Shown piece by piece: positions 25,995 through 35,679 of a stretch of 64,000 nucleotides of DNA (its first letter is position 1; each line of letters opens with the position of its first letter). Both the position numbers and the translations under genes were made by a program. Below the pieces are notes generated by a model that searched no databases, had not been told where the DNA came from, and saw only the letters and a program-made list of their open reading frames with translations. The stretch comes from Stutzerimonas stutzeri. GTDB taxonomy: Bacteria; Pseudomonadota; Gammaproteobacteria; Pseudomonadales; Pseudomonadaceae. The stretch spans positions 4,092,001 through 4,156,000 of the forward strand of contig NC_015740.1 of assembly GCF_000219605.1 (NCBI RefSeq), read 5' to 3'.

Positions 25995-26969
25995 ATGTCC
26001 CATCCCTTCGACACACTCACGCCGGACCTGGTCCTCGACGCCGTGGAAAGCATCGGCTACCTCAGCGATGCCCGCGTGCTGGCGCTCAACAGCTACGAGA
26101 ACCGCGTCTATCAGGTGGGCATCGAAGACGAAACGCCGCTGATCGCCAAGTTCTATCGTCCGGGTCGCTGGAGCGACGCGGCGATCCTCGAGGAGCACCA
26201 GTTCAGTCTGGAACTGGCCGAGCACGAGGTGCCGGTGGTGGCACCGCTCGAGCGCGACGGCAGCACGCTGTTCGAGCACGCCGGCTTTCGCTTCGCCCTC
26301 TTCCCGCGCCGCGGCGGCCGCGCACCGGAGCCCGGCAATCTCGACCAGCTCTATCGCCTCGGCCAGCTGCTGGGCCGCATGCATGCGGTAGGCGCCAACC
26401 GCCCGTTCGAGCATCGCGAAACGCTGGGCGTGCAGAACTTCGGCCATGATTCGCTGAGCACGTTGCTGGAAGGCGACTTCGTGCCGCGGAGCCTGCTGCC
26501 GGCGTACGAGTCGGTGGCGCGGGACCTGCTCAAGCGGGTCGAGGATGTCTTCGCCAGCACCAACTTCACCCCGATCCGCCTGCATGGCGATTGTCACCCG
26601 GGCAATATCCTCGCCCGCGACGACGCCTTCTATCTGGTCGACCTGGATGACTGCCGCATGGGCCCGGCAGTACAGGATCTGTGGATGATGCTCGCCGGCG
26701 AGCGACACGAGCGGCTCGGCCAGCTGGCCGAACTGGTGGACGGCTACAACGAATTCCACGATTTCGCCCCGCGCGAGCTGCCGCTGATCGAGGCCCTGCG
26801 CGCGCTGCGGCTGATGCACTACAGCGCCTGGCTGGCACGACGCTGGGACGACCCGGCCTTCCCCATGAGCTTTCCCTGGTTCGGCAGCGAGCGCTACTGG
26901 GGCGACCAGGTGCTGATCCTGCGCGAGCAGATGTCGGCGTTGCAGGAAGAGCCGCTCAGGCTGTTCTAG
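25995..26969 (+). CDS. srkA: SrkA, stress response serine/threonine kinase (YihE/RdoA)
   Basis: Cytosolic APH-like kinase known in E. coli to limit stress-induced cell death. 324 residues, full length. The catalytic loop is LHGDCHPGNIL and the metal motif LVDLDDCRMG; the N-lobe has ENRVYQVGIED and the conserved IAKFYRPGRWS. The end (FPWFGSERYWGDQVLILREQ) is characteristic of SrkA. It follows the comF-like gene by 54 bp. A hairpin separates it from the convergent rlmJ. Confidence 0.93.
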   Translation: MSHPFDTLTPDLVLDAVESIGYLSDARVLALNSYENRVYQVGIEDETPLIAKFYRPGRWSDAAILEEHQFSLELAEHEVPVVAPLERDGSTLFEHAGFRFALFPRRGGRAPEPGNLDQLYRLGQLLGRMHAVGANRPFEHRETLGVQNFGHDSLSTLLEGDFVPRSLLPAYESVARDLLKRVEDVFASTNFTPIRLHGDCHPGNILARDDAFYLVDLDDCRMGPAVQDLWMMLAGERHERLGQLAELVDGYNEFHDFAPRELPLIEALRALRLMHYSAWLARRWDDPAFPMSFPWFGSERYWGDQVLILREQMSALQEEPLRLF

Positions 26970-26982
26970 TGGCGAGCCGGTT

Positions 26983-27013
26983 TTGGCCGGCTGAAGCCCA
27001 CCGAGCCGGCCAA
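26983..27013. repeat. Ten-base-pair hairpin between convergent srkA and rlmJ
   Basis: TTGGCCGGCT (26983-26992) pairs with AGCCGGCCAA (27004-27013) around an 11-base loop GAAGCCCACCG. It lacks a downstream T-run but sits where both genes end, so it may be a stabilising 3' hairpin. The loop with the stem edge (CTGAAGCCCACC) resembles P. stutzeri-type REP sequences; that likeness is from memory. Confidence 0.55.
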
Positions 27014-27037
27014 TGCCTACACGGGCGAAGGCCCTCT

Positions 27038-27877
27038 TCAGGCCTCTTCGATCAGCCAGTCCAGCCGCCAGCCACCCTGGCTCTGCGCCAACTGCTCGGC
27101 CAACCAGGGCAACAGCTCTCGCAGTTCATCCTCCAGCCCCCACGGCGGGTTGACGATGGCCAGGCCCGAGCCGGCCAGGCGGCTGGCGTCGTCGGCGGGG
27201 TGGACGAACAGTTCGGCGCGCAGCAGTTTCGGGGCGCCGCTGCGGGCGAGGTCCTGATAAAAGCGTTTGAGCTGGCGCTCGTCCTTGATCGGGTACCAGA
27301 TCACGCCGATGGTCTGGCGCATGCGGCCGAGCGCTTCCTTGAGCGCCGTGACGCATCGGCTCAGTTCGTCGGCCTGTTCGAATGGCGGGTCGATCAGCAG
27401 CACCACGCGCTTCTCGCGGGTCGGCATCAGCGCCCGCGGTACATGCCAGCCCTCGCCCCGGTGCACCGCCACGCGGCGGTCGCCGGACATGTTGTCCTTG
27501 AGCAGGGCGCCATCCTCGGGATGCTTCTCGTTGAGCTGCAGCCGATCCTGCTCGCGGGTCAGCTGCCGCGCCAGTTCCGGCGAGCCCGGGTAGTAGCGCA
27601 GCGCGCCGTCCGGGTTGAGCGAGCGGATCACGCCGAGGTAGTCGTCTAGCAGCGCCGGGCGGGTTTCGGCCTGCCAGATGCGGGCGATGCCCTGCAGCCA
27701 CTCGCCGGTGCGGCTGGCCTGGTCGCCCGCCAGGTCGTAGAGGCCGACGCCGGCGTGGCTGTCGAGGTAGGCGAACGGGGCCTCCTTGCGCGACAGCAGG
27801 GCGAAGATCCGGCTCAGCACCAGGTGTTTGAGCACATCGGCGTGGTTGCCGGCATGGAAGGCGTGGCGGTAGTTCAT
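27038..27877 (-). CDS. rlmJ: RlmJ, 23S rRNA (adenine-2030 N6)-methyltransferase
   Basis: Methylates A2030 of 23S rRNA before ribosome assembly. 279 residues, typical length. MNYRHAFHAGNHADVLKHLVL and YLDSHAGVGLYDL form the SAM-binding part; the catalytic motif IV is DPPFEQ. ATG 27877 follows GGAGGATCAG. Convergent with srkA. Confidence 0.95.
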   Translation of the reverse strand: MNYRHAFHAGNHADVLKHLVLSRIFALLSRKEAPFAYLDSHAGVGLYDLAGDQASRTGEWLQGIARIWQAETRPALLDDYLGVIRSLNPDGALRYYPGSPELARQLTREQDRLQLNEKHPEDGALLKDNMSGDRRVAVHRGEGWHVPRALMPTREKRVVLLIDPPFEQADELSRCVTALKEALGRMRQTIGVIWYPIKDERQLKRFYQDLARSGAPKLLRAELFVHPADDASRLAGSGLAIVNPPWGLEDELRELLPWLAEQLAQSQGGWRLDWLIEEA

Positions 27878-28011
27878 CTGATCCTCCTGGAGAGCGGCGC
27901 AGTTTACCTGTCGGCCCTGCCCAGCGCAGGCCCGGCATGACCGGCGTCGTTTTCCCCAATCACCGACACGGGCTACAGTGGCGCCCCACGACCACTGAAC
28001 GGAGCTGCCCC

Positions 28012-29055
28012 ATGGACCTGCGCGATCTCTTCGGCATCGAGCACCCGATCATCCAGGCACCCATGGCCGGTGCGCAGAATCACCTGCTGGCCGCGGCGGT
28101 CTGCAAGGCCGGCGGGCTGGGCTCGATCCCGGCCGGCATGCTCGATGCGGCGGCGCTGGACGCCGAGCTGACCGCCATCGAGGCGCTGACCGACCGACCC
28201 TACAACGTCAATTTCTTCTGTCACCAGACGCCAGCCGCCGACCCGACGGCCTTCGACGCCTGGCACCGGATGCTCACACCGTTGTTCGCCGAATTCGACG
28301 TCGACCCAGCCAACATTCCGGCCGGCGCCACCCGCCAGCCGTTCGACGTGGCAATGGCCGCGGTGCTGGAGCGGCACAGGCCCGCACTGGTCAGCTTCCA
28401 CTTCGGCCTGCCTAGCCCCGACCTGTTGCAGCGCGCCCGCGCCACCGGGGCGAAGATCGCCTCCAGCGCGACAACGGTCGCCGAAGGCCTCTGGTTGCAG
28501 CAGCACGGCGTCGACCTGGTGATCGCCCAGGGTCTGGAGGCCGGCGGCCACCGCGGCATCTTCCTCAGCGAGGACCTGACCACCCAACTCGGCACCTTCG
28601 CCCTGCTGCCGCAACTGGTCGCCGCGCTGGACGTACCGGTGGTCGCCGCCGGCGGCATCGCCGATGCCCAGGGCGTGACGGCAGCGCAGGCCCTGGGCGC
28701 CGCTGGTGTGCAACTGGGCACCGCCTACCTGCTGTGCCCGGAGAGCCGCACCAATGCGCTGCATCGCGCCGCGCTGAAGAGCCCGCAGGCAGTGCATACC
28801 GCGCTGACCACCCTGTTCAGCGGGCGCCCGGCACGCGGCATCGTCAACCGCATCATGCGCGAGCTGGGTCCGCAGCCCGAAGGGGTGCCGCCCTTCCCGC
28901 TGGCCGGCAACGCCATCGGCGCGCTGCGCGCCCAGACCGAGAAGCAGGGCCTGGATCACTGTACGCCGCTGTGGGCCGGGCAGAACGTCAGCGGCTGCCG
29001 GGAGATCCCGGCCGGCCAGCTGACTCGTGAACTTGCCGGCGGCTGGCGGGCCTGA
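28012..29055 (+). CDS. Nitronate monooxygenase (2-nitropropane dioxygenase family)
   Basis: FMN-dependent TIM-barrel enzyme detoxifying alkyl nitronates such as propionate-3-nitronate. 347 residues. HPIIQAPMAGAQN at the N-terminus, then QGLEAGGHRG and the FMN phosphate site VAAGGIADAQGV. ATG 28012 is set by GGAG seven bases upstream. It lies between rlmJ and crtZ and has no evident link to carotenoid synthesis. Confidence 0.92.
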   Translation: MDLRDLFGIEHPIIQAPMAGAQNHLLAAAVCKAGGLGSIPAGMLDAAALDAELTAIEALTDRPYNVNFFCHQTPAADPTAFDAWHRMLTPLFAEFDVDPANIPAGATRQPFDVAMAAVLERHRPALVSFHFGLPSPDLLQRARATGAKIASSATTVAEGLWLQQHGVDLVIAQGLEAGGHRGIFLSEDLTTQLGTFALLPQLVAALDVPVVAAGGIADAQGVTAAQALGAAGVQLGTAYLLCPESRTNALHRAALKSPQAVHTALTTLFSGRPARGIVNRIMRELGPQPEGVPPFPLAGNAIGALRAQTEKQGLDHCTPLWAGQNVSGCREIPAGQLTRELAGGWRA

Positions 29056-29137
29056 GTCATTACGCATTCCGTCGCGGCGAGCCCTGAGCCGCCGCGACGG
29101 GGCGTAGAATCGACCGCACGTCACACGGAATCCCGTC

Positions 29138-29671
29138 ATGAGTCCACTGACCAATACGCTCGTCTTCCTGGCCACCCTGGCCGGCATGGAAGTCTTCGCC
29201 TGGTGGGCGCACAAGTACGTGATGCACGGCTGGGGCTGGGGCTGGCACAAGTCGCACCACGAGCCGCGCAACGGCTGGTTCGAGAAGAACGACCTCTATG
29301 CGGTGGTGTTCGCTGGCGTGGCGATCCTGCTGATCGCCCTGGGCACGGCCGGTTATCACCCGCTGGAATGGATCGGCGCCGGGATGACGGCCTACGGTTT
29401 TCTCTATTTCGTCGCTCATGACGGGCTGGTCCATCACCGCTGGCCGCTGCGCTACGTGCCGCGCAACGGCTATCTCAAGCGGCTGTATCAGGCGCACCGT
29501 CTGCACCATGCGGTCGAAGGAAAGGAGCGCTGCGTATCCTTCGGCTTTCTCTACGCGCCGCCGCTGCCGGTGCTCAAGCGCCAGCTGCGCGAGCTGCACG
29601 ACGGGCCGCTGCGCAAGCACCAGGGTGCATCTAGCGAGGACGTCTCCAGAGATCGTCAGAACGCGGCCTGA
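29138..29671 (+). CDS. crtZ: CrtZ, beta-carotene 3-hydroxylase
   Basis: Membrane di-iron hydroxylase converting beta-carotene to zeaxanthin. 177 residues with four hydrophobic segments and the histidine boxes HKYVMHG, HKSHHE, HDGLVHH and HRLHHAVEG that bind iron. ATG 29138. It is convergent with crtB and their coding ends overlap by 41 bp (29631-29671). The opposite orientation relative to crtB matches Pantoea carotenoid clusters. Confidence 0.96.
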   Translation: MSPLTNTLVFLATLAGMEVFAWWAHKYVMHGWGWGWHKSHHEPRNGWFEKNDLYAVVFAGVAILLIALGTAGYHPLEWIGAGMTAYGFLYFVAHDGLVHHRWPLRYVPRNGYLKRLYQAHRLHHAVEGKERCVSFGFLYAPPLPVLKRQLRELHDGPLRKHQGASSEDVSRDRQNAA

Positions 29672-30557
29672 CCTGCATCCGCCGCGAGGCCAGCGCCAGC
29701 ACGCCGCCCCCCAGCAGGAACTGCAGCTTCTGCCCTTTGCTGGTCGACACCCGCGCATCCCAGGCCGCCGCGCCGCGCGCTTTCACCTCGACGCCGATCT
29801 GCCGGTAGACGCCATGAGCCGTGGCGATCGACCAGGCCGAGCGTAACGGCAGGTCGCGCAGGCCCTGAGACGCAGAGCGATAGTAGGGCTCGGCCAGATC
29901 CACCAGTCGCGCCGCCAGCGTCGCCAACGCGGCACGATGCTGAGGCAGCGCGACCTCGTCCTCCGGAATACCCACCTCCGCCAGCCACTCGACCGGCAGA
30001 TAGACGCGCCCGATCTGCGCATCCTCGACGATATCGCGGGCGATGTTGGTCAGCTGAAAGGCCAAGCCCAGATCACAGGCGCGATCCAGCGTCGGCTCCG
30101 CTTCGGCGCCCATCACCCGCGCCATCATCAGGCCCACCACGCCGGCAACCCGGTAGCAGTACAGCAGGGTGTCGTCGAGGGTCTGGTAGCGGTAGCCCTG
30201 CACATCCATGCGAAAACCCGCCAGATGCTCCAGCGGATGGGCCTTGGGAATCCGATGACGCTGGATCACCTGCTGGAAGGCGGCGAACGCAGGATCGGCC
30301 ATCGGCTCGCCGGCGTAGGCGCGCTCGGTGAGATCGACCAGCTCGGCCAGCCGCGCCTCACCGCTGTTGCGATCGCCCTCGACCTGGCCATGCCCCAGCG
30401 TCTGGCCGTCGATCACATCGTCGCAATGACGGCACCAGGCGTAGAGCATCACCGCGCTCTGGCGGGTGCGCTCGTCGAACAGCTTTGCCGCCGCGGCGAA
30501 GCTCTTGGAGCCGACGTTGATCGCCTGAGTGGAGTGATCGATGACCTGATCGTTCAT
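29631..30557 (-). CDS. crtB: CrtB, 15-cis-phytoene synthase
   Basis: Joins two geranylgeranyl diphosphates into phytoene. 308 residues with the two aspartate-rich sites, CRHCDDVIDG and NIARDIVEDA, and the RVYLP segment after the second. ATG 30557 overlaps the crtI stop (ATGA), so it is translationally coupled. The open frame upstream is a shadow of crtI. Last gene of the fni-crtX-crtY-crtI-crtB operon; its 3' end overlaps crtZ. Confidence 0.97.
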   Translation of the reverse strand: MNDQVIDHSTQAINVGSKSFAAAAKLFDERTRQSAVMLYAWCRHCDDVIDGQTLGHGQVEGDRNSGEARLAELVDLTERAYAGEPMADPAFAAFQQVIQRHRIPKAHPLEHLAGFRMDVQGYRYQTLDDTLLYCYRVAGVVGLMMARVMGAEAEPTLDRACDLGLAFQLTNIARDIVEDAQIGRVYLPVEWLAEVGIPEDEVALPQHRAALATLAARLVDLAEPYYRSASQGLRDLPLRSAWSIATAHGVYRQIGVEVKARGAAAWDARVSTSKGQKLQFLLGGGVLALASRRMQVRPRSDDLWRRPR

Positions 30558-32071
30558 CCGGCCTGCTCCTTCAACATGAAGTCCTCCAGCATCAGCCCGG
30601 CGGTGGCCTTGGCCGAACCGACGACCCCCGGCACGCCGGCACCCGGGTGAGTGCCGGCGCCGACGATATAGAGGTTGGGAATCACGTCGTCGCGGTTGTG
30701 CGGGCGGAACCAGGCGCTCTGGGTGAGGATCGGCTCCAGCGAAAATGCCGAGCCCAGATGGGCGTTGAGCTCGTCGCGAAAATCCTGCGGCGTGAAGATC
30801 CGGTGGGTCACCAGATCGCCACGCAGCCCCGGCATGTAGTGCCGCTCCAGGTACTCGAAGATGCGGTCGCGGTACTTCGGGCCTTCCTCCGCCCAGTCGA
30901 TATCCGCCGTGCCCAAGTGCGGCACCGGCGCCAGCACGTAATGGCTGGCGCAGCCTTCCGGCGCCAGCGAAGGATCGGTGACGCAGGGCGCGTGCAGGTA
31001 GAGGGAAAAGTCGTCTGCCAGCGTCTCGCGCTTGAAGATCTCGTCGATCAGCTCGCGGTAACGCGGGCCGAAGCACACCGTGTGATGCTGCAGGTGCTCA
31101 TGACGGCGCTTGAGACCGAAATGGATGACGAACAGGGACATCGAGAAACGCTTGCCGGAGAGCCGTTTGGCCTCGTCGCGACCACGCGCCTCATGCCCGA
31201 GCAGCTGCTTGTAGGTGTTGACCACATCCGCGTTGGACGCCACCGCATCGGTGTCGAAGCGGCGACCGTCACCCGTGATCACGGCCTTCGCGCGTCCGGC
31301 CTCCAGCTCGATCCGCGCGACCTCGGCGTTCAGCTCCAGCCTGCCGCCCAGATCCTCGAACAGCCGGACCATCCCCTGCACCAGCGCCCCGGTGCCGCCG
31401 CGGGGAAACCAGACACCGCCCTGGCGCTCCAGGGCATGGATCAGCGCGTAGATGGACGAGGTCTCGAACGGATTGCCGCCCACCAGCAGCGAGTGAAAGG
31501 ACAGCGCCTGGCGCAGCCGGTCGTTCTCCACGAACTTGGCCACCATGCTGTACACGTTGCGCCAGGCCTGCAGCTTGGCCAGCTGCGGCGCGACGCCGAT
31601 CATGCTGCGAAACGACAGGAAGGGCACAGTGCCGAGCTTGACGTAGCCCTCCTCGTACACCGCCCGCGAATAGGCGAGAAAGCGCTGATAGCCGGCCACG
31701 TCACGAGGGTTGAGCGCGTGGATCTGCCGGTCCAGCTGGGCCTGGTCGTTGACGTAGTCGAAGCTGTAGCCGTCCTCCCAGCACAGCCGGTAGAAGGGGC
31801 TGACCGGCAGCAACTCGACATAGTCGGCCATGCGCTTGCCGGCGCCGCTGAAGAGTTCTTCCAACGCCGGCGGATCGGTGATCACCGTCGGCCCGGCATC
31901 GAAGGTGAAGCCCTGGTCGTGGTAGACGTAGGCGCGGCCGCCCGGCTTGTCGCGCTTCTCCAGCAGCGTCGTCTGGACGCCGGCGCGCTGCAGGCGGATC
32001 GCCAACGCCAGCCCGCCGAAACCGGCACCGATCACCACCGCCCGCCTCACACCGCCTGTTGCCTGGTTCAT
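30554..32071 (-). CDS. crtI: CrtI, phytoene desaturase (lycopene-forming)
   Basis: FAD enzyme introducing four double bonds to make lycopene. 505 residues. The N-terminal dinucleotide fold VVIGAGFGGLALAIRL begins at residue 12, and the C-terminal signature GAGTHPGAGVPGVVGSAKATA is intact. ATG 32071 overlaps the crtY stop (ATGA). No conflicting features; length equals Pantoea CrtI. Confidence 0.97.
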   Translation of the reverse strand: MNQATGGVRRAVVIGAGFGGLALAIRLQRAGVQTTLLEKRDKPGGRAYVYHDQGFTFDAGPTVITDPPALEELFSGAGKRMADYVELLPVSPFYRLCWEDGYSFDYVNDQAQLDRQIHALNPRDVAGYQRFLAYSRAVYEEGYVKLGTVPFLSFRSMIGVAPQLAKLQAWRNVYSMVAKFVENDRLRQALSFHSLLVGGNPFETSSIYALIHALERQGGVWFPRGGTGALVQGMVRLFEDLGGRLELNAEVARIELEAGRAKAVITGDGRRFDTDAVASNADVVNTYKQLLGHEARGRDEAKRLSGKRFSMSLFVIHFGLKRRHEHLQHHTVCFGPRYRELIDEIFKRETLADDFSLYLHAPCVTDPSLAPEGCASHYVLAPVPHLGTADIDWAEEGPKYRDRIFEYLERHYMPGLRGDLVTHRIFTPQDFRDELNAHLGSAFSLEPILTQSAWFRPHNRDDVIPNLYIVGAGTHPGAGVPGVVGSAKATAGLMLEDFMLKEQAG

Positions 32072-33234
32072 CGTCTGTCCTTGTGCAGATTGCTGGCGGC
32101 CAGCGCCCGCAGCGCCTCGCCCACCGGCACGGGAGGTTTGCCCGAGACGATGCGCAAGCGGTCCCAGGCAGTCAGCTCGGCCGCATAGAAGCGCTGGATC
32201 AGCGGTTCGCGCAGCCGGTAGAAACGCTGCATCACCGCCCAGCGGCGATCCGCCGGGCCGGCCATGAACAGCATGCGATTGAGCAGGCGGAAGAAGCCGC
32301 GCCGGCGCCACTGCAGCGTGGAATAGTCGCGAATCGCGGCGAACAGGCTGCCTGCATCCCAGCGATCGAGGGCGACCAGGTGATCGGCCAGGCGCACCGC
32401 ATCGGGCAGCGAATAGCCCGTGGTGGGGTGGAACAGCGCGGCCGACAGTCCGCTCTGCGGCACGCCACGCGCCTCGCCCCAGAACGCCGCGATATCGCCG
32501 GACAGCACGATGGGCAGCACGCCCTGCTCTTCGCGCAGCACCTCGCGGATCGCCCAGCCGCGGCCCTCGGCGTAGCGCTGGATATTGGCGCGCAGTGCCT
32601 CCGGCGCCACCGCATCGCCGTCGGCGTAGTAGGTGTCTTCGATCAGCAGGCTGTCGACGCTGAGCGGCAGCACGTAGACGAAGCGATAGCCGTCTTTCTG
32701 GGCGACGCTGGCGTCCATGATGATCGGCACCCGCAGGCCATGGGGCTGCTGCAGACGCAACTCCTGGCCGAGAAACTTCTGGAAGCCCAGCGCCAGCTGA
32801 GCGCTGCGCCGCACGCCGCGCCCGTCGATCACCGCCCCGGCCTCCAGGCTCTGCCCGCCGACCAGCTGAACGCGTTGCGGCTCGACCGCGGACACCTCCA
32901 CGCCCAGGCGAATTTGCCCGCCGAGCTCAGCCATCAGGTGCTGATGAAAGCGCGACGAGAAAATGCTCGCGTAGCCGCTGCCGAGCTGCCGTCGCAGGGC
33001 GGGAAAGATCACCTCGTAACCCGGCCAGTGCTGCTCCACCAACGGCGCCAGCCAGGCCTGCTGCGCCGGGGTCAGGTCGTGCTGGTGGAACGACCAGGTG
33101 TGGTTGCCGCCGAGGGTTTCGCCCTGCTCCAGGAGCAGCACGCGCAGCTCCGGCCGCTGCTGGCGCAAGCGCAGGGCCAGCAACCCGTTGGCCAGGCCAC
33201 CGCCGACCAGGATCAGGTCTGCATCAGGCGTCAT
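32068..33234 (-). CDS. crtY: CrtY, lycopene beta-cyclase
   Basis: Cyclises both ends of lycopene to beta-carotene. 388 residues. NAD(P)/FAD fold DLILVGGGLANGLLALRL at the start, GNHTWSFH and the EDTYYAD segment typical of CrtY. It overlaps crtX upstream by 11 bases and crtI downstream by 4, indicating a tightly coupled operon. Confidence 0.96.
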   Translation of the reverse strand: MTPDADLILVGGGLANGLLALRLRQQRPELRVLLLEQGETLGGNHTWSFHQHDLTPAQQAWLAPLVEQHWPGYEVIFPALRRQLGSGYASIFSSRFHQHLMAELGGQIRLGVEVSAVEPQRVQLVGGQSLEAGAVIDGRGVRRSAQLALGFQKFLGQELRLQQPHGLRVPIIMDASVAQKDGYRFVYVLPLSVDSLLIEDTYYADGDAVAPEALRANIQRYAEGRGWAIREVLREEQGVLPIVLSGDIAAFWGEARGVPQSGLSAALFHPTTGYSLPDAVRLADHLVALDRWDAGSLFAAIRDYSTLQWRRRGFFRLLNRMLFMAGPADRRWAVMQRFYRLREPLIQRFYAAELTAWDRLRIVSGKPPVPVGEALRALAASNLHKDRR

Positions 33235-34510
33235 CGGCCACCTCCGACCGAGGCCGAACGCAGCCGAGCGCGCTTTCGATCAGCTCGGCGGCGCGGGCCG
33301 CGCCACCGGCCTGGCGAACCTCTTCACCGAGCGCCGCGGCACGCTGGCGGAAGGACGCTTCGTCGAGCAGCCGCCGCAGCGCATGGGCGATACGCGCCGG
33401 GCTGGCCAGCGCCGGAAGCAGGCACAGCCCGACGCCGGCGTGCTCGATACGCGCGGCAACACCGGGCTGGTCGAAGGCGATCGGCAGCGCCAGCATCGGC
33501 ACACCCGCCTCCAAGGCATCGAGCACGGTGTTCAGCCCGGCATGAGTCACCACGGCCGACGCCTGCGCCAGCACGGCCCGCTGCGGCGCGAAGTCGGTGA
33601 CCCAGCATGCGCCTTCCTGCCGGAGCCTGGCGGCCGCTGCGGCATCCAGCCCACCGCAATGGGCGATCAACAGCTGCACATCGAGCCGCCGACAGGCGCG
33701 GGCGATATTGCGCAACAGGCCGTAGCGGTGGCCCTGCAGCGTGCCCAGCGAGGCGAAGACGAAAGGCCGTGCGCGGTCCAGCGGCCACTCAAGCCCGGCC
33801 GCCATCGGCAGCGGCTGGCGCAGCGGGCCGAGCGCATGGAAGTGTGGCGGCAGGGCCTGCCGCGGAAAGTCGAAGCCGTTCACCGTCTGGCTGATCTGCA
33901 GCAGCGGCGACAGACAGTCGCTCAGGCTCGTGCGTCTGGCCAGGCCGAACGCCCGGCAATAGCGCTCGATCACTTCGCCGTGCGACCGCATCAGCCGATC
34001 GTAGACGCCGCTGCTGTGCCGGTTGAGCTGCTCGCCCCAGTCCGTGGCCCGGTAGCGCCAGGGCATCACCGGCAGCGGCACCAGCGGCTCGCGGTTGAAC
34101 GGCAGGGCGCAGGCGATGGAAACGAATGGCAGCCCGAGGTGCTCGGCCAGCAGCGCACCGGCCGGCTCCATCTGGTCGGCCAGCACCGCCTCCACTTCCA
34201 GCGCTCGCAACACGGCAGGCGCCTCGCGGCAGAACAGCTCGGTGCTCGCCGCCATGTCGGCGATCACCCGGCGAATGCCGAACGGTCCGGGACTGGCGGC
34301 ACGACGCACCACCGCGGCCAGCGAGCCCGGCGGATGGGTGTCGCTACCGATGGCGGCGAAGCCCACCGCGGGCAGGTCCAGCAGCGCACCGACATCGGCC
34401 TGCTGGATAAAGGTCACACGGTGGCCATGTTGCTGCAGCTGCCAGGCGATCGCCTCGAACGCCCGCAAATGGCTGAGGAAGGGCGGCGCAATTGCCGCAA
34501 AATGTGTCAT
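33224..34510 (-). CDS. crtX: CrtX, zeaxanthin glucosyltransferase
   Basis: Transfers glucose from UDP-glucose to zeaxanthin, giving the more polar mono- and diglucosides. 428 residues of the GT1 fold: N-terminal MTHFAAIAPPFLSHLRAFEAIA, C-terminal donor site THAGLNTVLDALEAGVPMLA then PIAFDQPGVAARIEHAGVG. It lies 19 bp downstream of fni and overlaps crtY. Its presence makes the pathway end in a glucoside rather than free zeaxanthin. Confidence 0.95.
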   Translation of the reverse strand: MTHFAAIAPPFLSHLRAFEAIAWQLQQHGHRVTFIQQADVGALLDLPAVGFAAIGSDTHPPGSLAAVVRRAASPGPFGIRRVIADMAASTELFCREAPAVLRALEVEAVLADQMEPAGALLAEHLGLPFVSIACALPFNREPLVPLPVMPWRYRATDWGEQLNRHSSGVYDRLMRSHGEVIERYCRAFGLARRTSLSDCLSPLLQISQTVNGFDFPRQALPPHFHALGPLRQPLPMAAGLEWPLDRARPFVFASLGTLQGHRYGLLRNIARACRRLDVQLLIAHCGGLDAAAAARLRQEGACWVTDFAPQRAVLAQASAVVTHAGLNTVLDALEAGVPMLALPIAFDQPGVAARIEHAGVGLCLLPALASPARIAHALRRLLDEASFRQRAAALGEEVRQAGGAARAAELIESALGCVRPRSEVADDA

Positions 34511-34529
34511 CGGAGCGCCGGGCCGCGCA

Positions 34530-35570
34530 TCAGCAGGCGGACAGCTGCAGCAGCCGCGCCTGTCGCAGCCCGGCGAGATCGGCCGAGCCGGTACAGAAAC
34601 AGGCGATGCGCAACTGCTCGATCAGCACTTCGAAATGGCTGATCACCGCCTCGCTGCTGTGCATCGCCGCCTGCAACACGCCGGCCGCCTGCCCCACCAG
34701 ATCGGCGCCCAGGCAGATCGCCTTGGCCGCCTCGACGCCATCGCGGATACCGCCGGAAGCGATCAGCGGCGTGTTCGGGCAGGCCTCGCGCACCGCCAGC
34801 AGTGCCTGCGCCGTGGGTATGCCCCAATCGGCGAAGGCCTCGGCAATGGCCTGCTGGCTGGCGTCTGCCGCCCGCGCGGCCTCTACCGCAGCCCAACTGG
34901 TGCCGCCGGCACCGGCCACATCGATGGCGGCCACCCCGGCATCGACTAGTCGCCGGGCCACCGCCGCGGATATTCCCGCGCCGACTTCCTTGATCACCAC
35001 CGGAACCGGCAGGCGCGCGGCCAGCGCCTCGATCGCCTGCAGCACGCCGCGCCAGTCCCGATCGCCACCGGTCTGCACGGCCTCCTGCAGCGGGTTGAGG
35101 TGCACGATCAGCGCGTCGCCTTCGATCATCTCCACCGCCCGCCGCGCCTCGTCCACGCCATAGCCCCGAACCAGCTGGGCGGCGCCGAAGTTGGCCAGCA
35201 GCAGGATGTCCGGCGCCAGCTGGCGCAACTGGCCGGTGAGGCCCTGATCGCCGGCGGTTTCCAGCGCCACCCGCTGCGAACCCACGGCCATCGCAATGCC
35301 CAGCTGCTGGGCGGCCTCGGCCAGATGCGCATTGATCGCCGCCGAGCGCGCCGCGCCACCGGTCATGGAGCTGATCAGCAAGGGCGCGCGCAGGCGCCGT
35401 CCGAACAGCGCCGTCTGCAGGTCGATCTGGTCCAGGTGCAACTCGGGCAGGGCGCAGTGCTCAAAGCGGAAGGCGCCGAAACCGGTCCCTGTCGCGGCGA
35501 TGGTGCGGGTGGGGTCGAGGACGATGTCCAGATGATCGTTCTTGCGGCTGACCAGCGACTGCTTGCTCAT
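34530..35570 (-). CDS. fni: Type 2 isopentenyl-diphosphate isomerase
   Basis: FMN/NADPH-dependent interconversion of IPP and DMAPP, raising prenyl precursors for carotenoids. 346 residues. The N-terminal [12 protein letters not shown] motif and FGAFRFEH, then ISSMTGG, identify type 2 rather than Nudix type 1. ATG 35570 ([13 protein letters not shown]) is preferred over an open frame to 35636 on family grounds and a GGGAG site. First gene of the operon; divergent from crtE across a 158-bp control region. Confidence 0.95.
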   Translation of the reverse strand: MSKQSLVSRKNDHLDIVLDPTRTIAATGTGFGAFRFEHCALPELHLDQIDLQTALFGRRLRAPLLISSMTGGAARSAAINAHLAEAAQQLGIAMAVGSQRVALETAGDQGLTGQLRQLAPDILLLANFGAAQLVRGYGVDEARRAVEMIEGDALIVHLNPLQEAVQTGGDRDWRGVLQAIEALAARLPVPVVIKEVGAGISAAVARRLVDAGVAAIDVAGAGGTSWAAVEAARAADASQQAIAEAFADWGIPTAQALLAVREACPNTPLIASGGIRDGVEAAKAICLGADLVGQAAGVLQAAMHSSEAVISHFEVLIEQLRIACFCTGSADLAGLRQARLLQLSAC

Positions 35571-35639
35571 GGAAATCGGCTCCCGGGAAGACTTCTTTGG
35601 ACGTAAAGCCCTGAAAAAAGTGCTATACGACGGCACGAC

Positions 35640-35647
35640 TTGTACAA
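35640..35647. promoter_or_regulatory. TTGTACAA palindrome, fni side
   Basis: Perfect 8-bp palindrome in the fni-crtE divergent region, within CTTGTACAAC. Paired with an identical element centred 31 bp away. Together they look like operators of a dimeric or tetrameric regulator; MerR-type light/B12 regulators (LitR/CarH) bind comparable AT-flanked TGTACA-type sites, but the assignment is a guess. Confidence 0.55.
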
Positions 35648-35669
35648 CTTTTTGTCAAACCGTCCAATA

Positions 35670-35679
35670 GTTGTACAAC
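35670..35679. promoter_or_regulatory. GTTGTACAAC palindrome, crtE side
   Basis: Perfect 10-bp palindrome containing the second TTGTACAA (35671-35678). The 31-bp centre spacing is three helical turns, placing both sites on one face of the DNA between the divergent crt promoters. A TTGACA hexamer lies between them on the minus strand. Confidence 0.6.
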
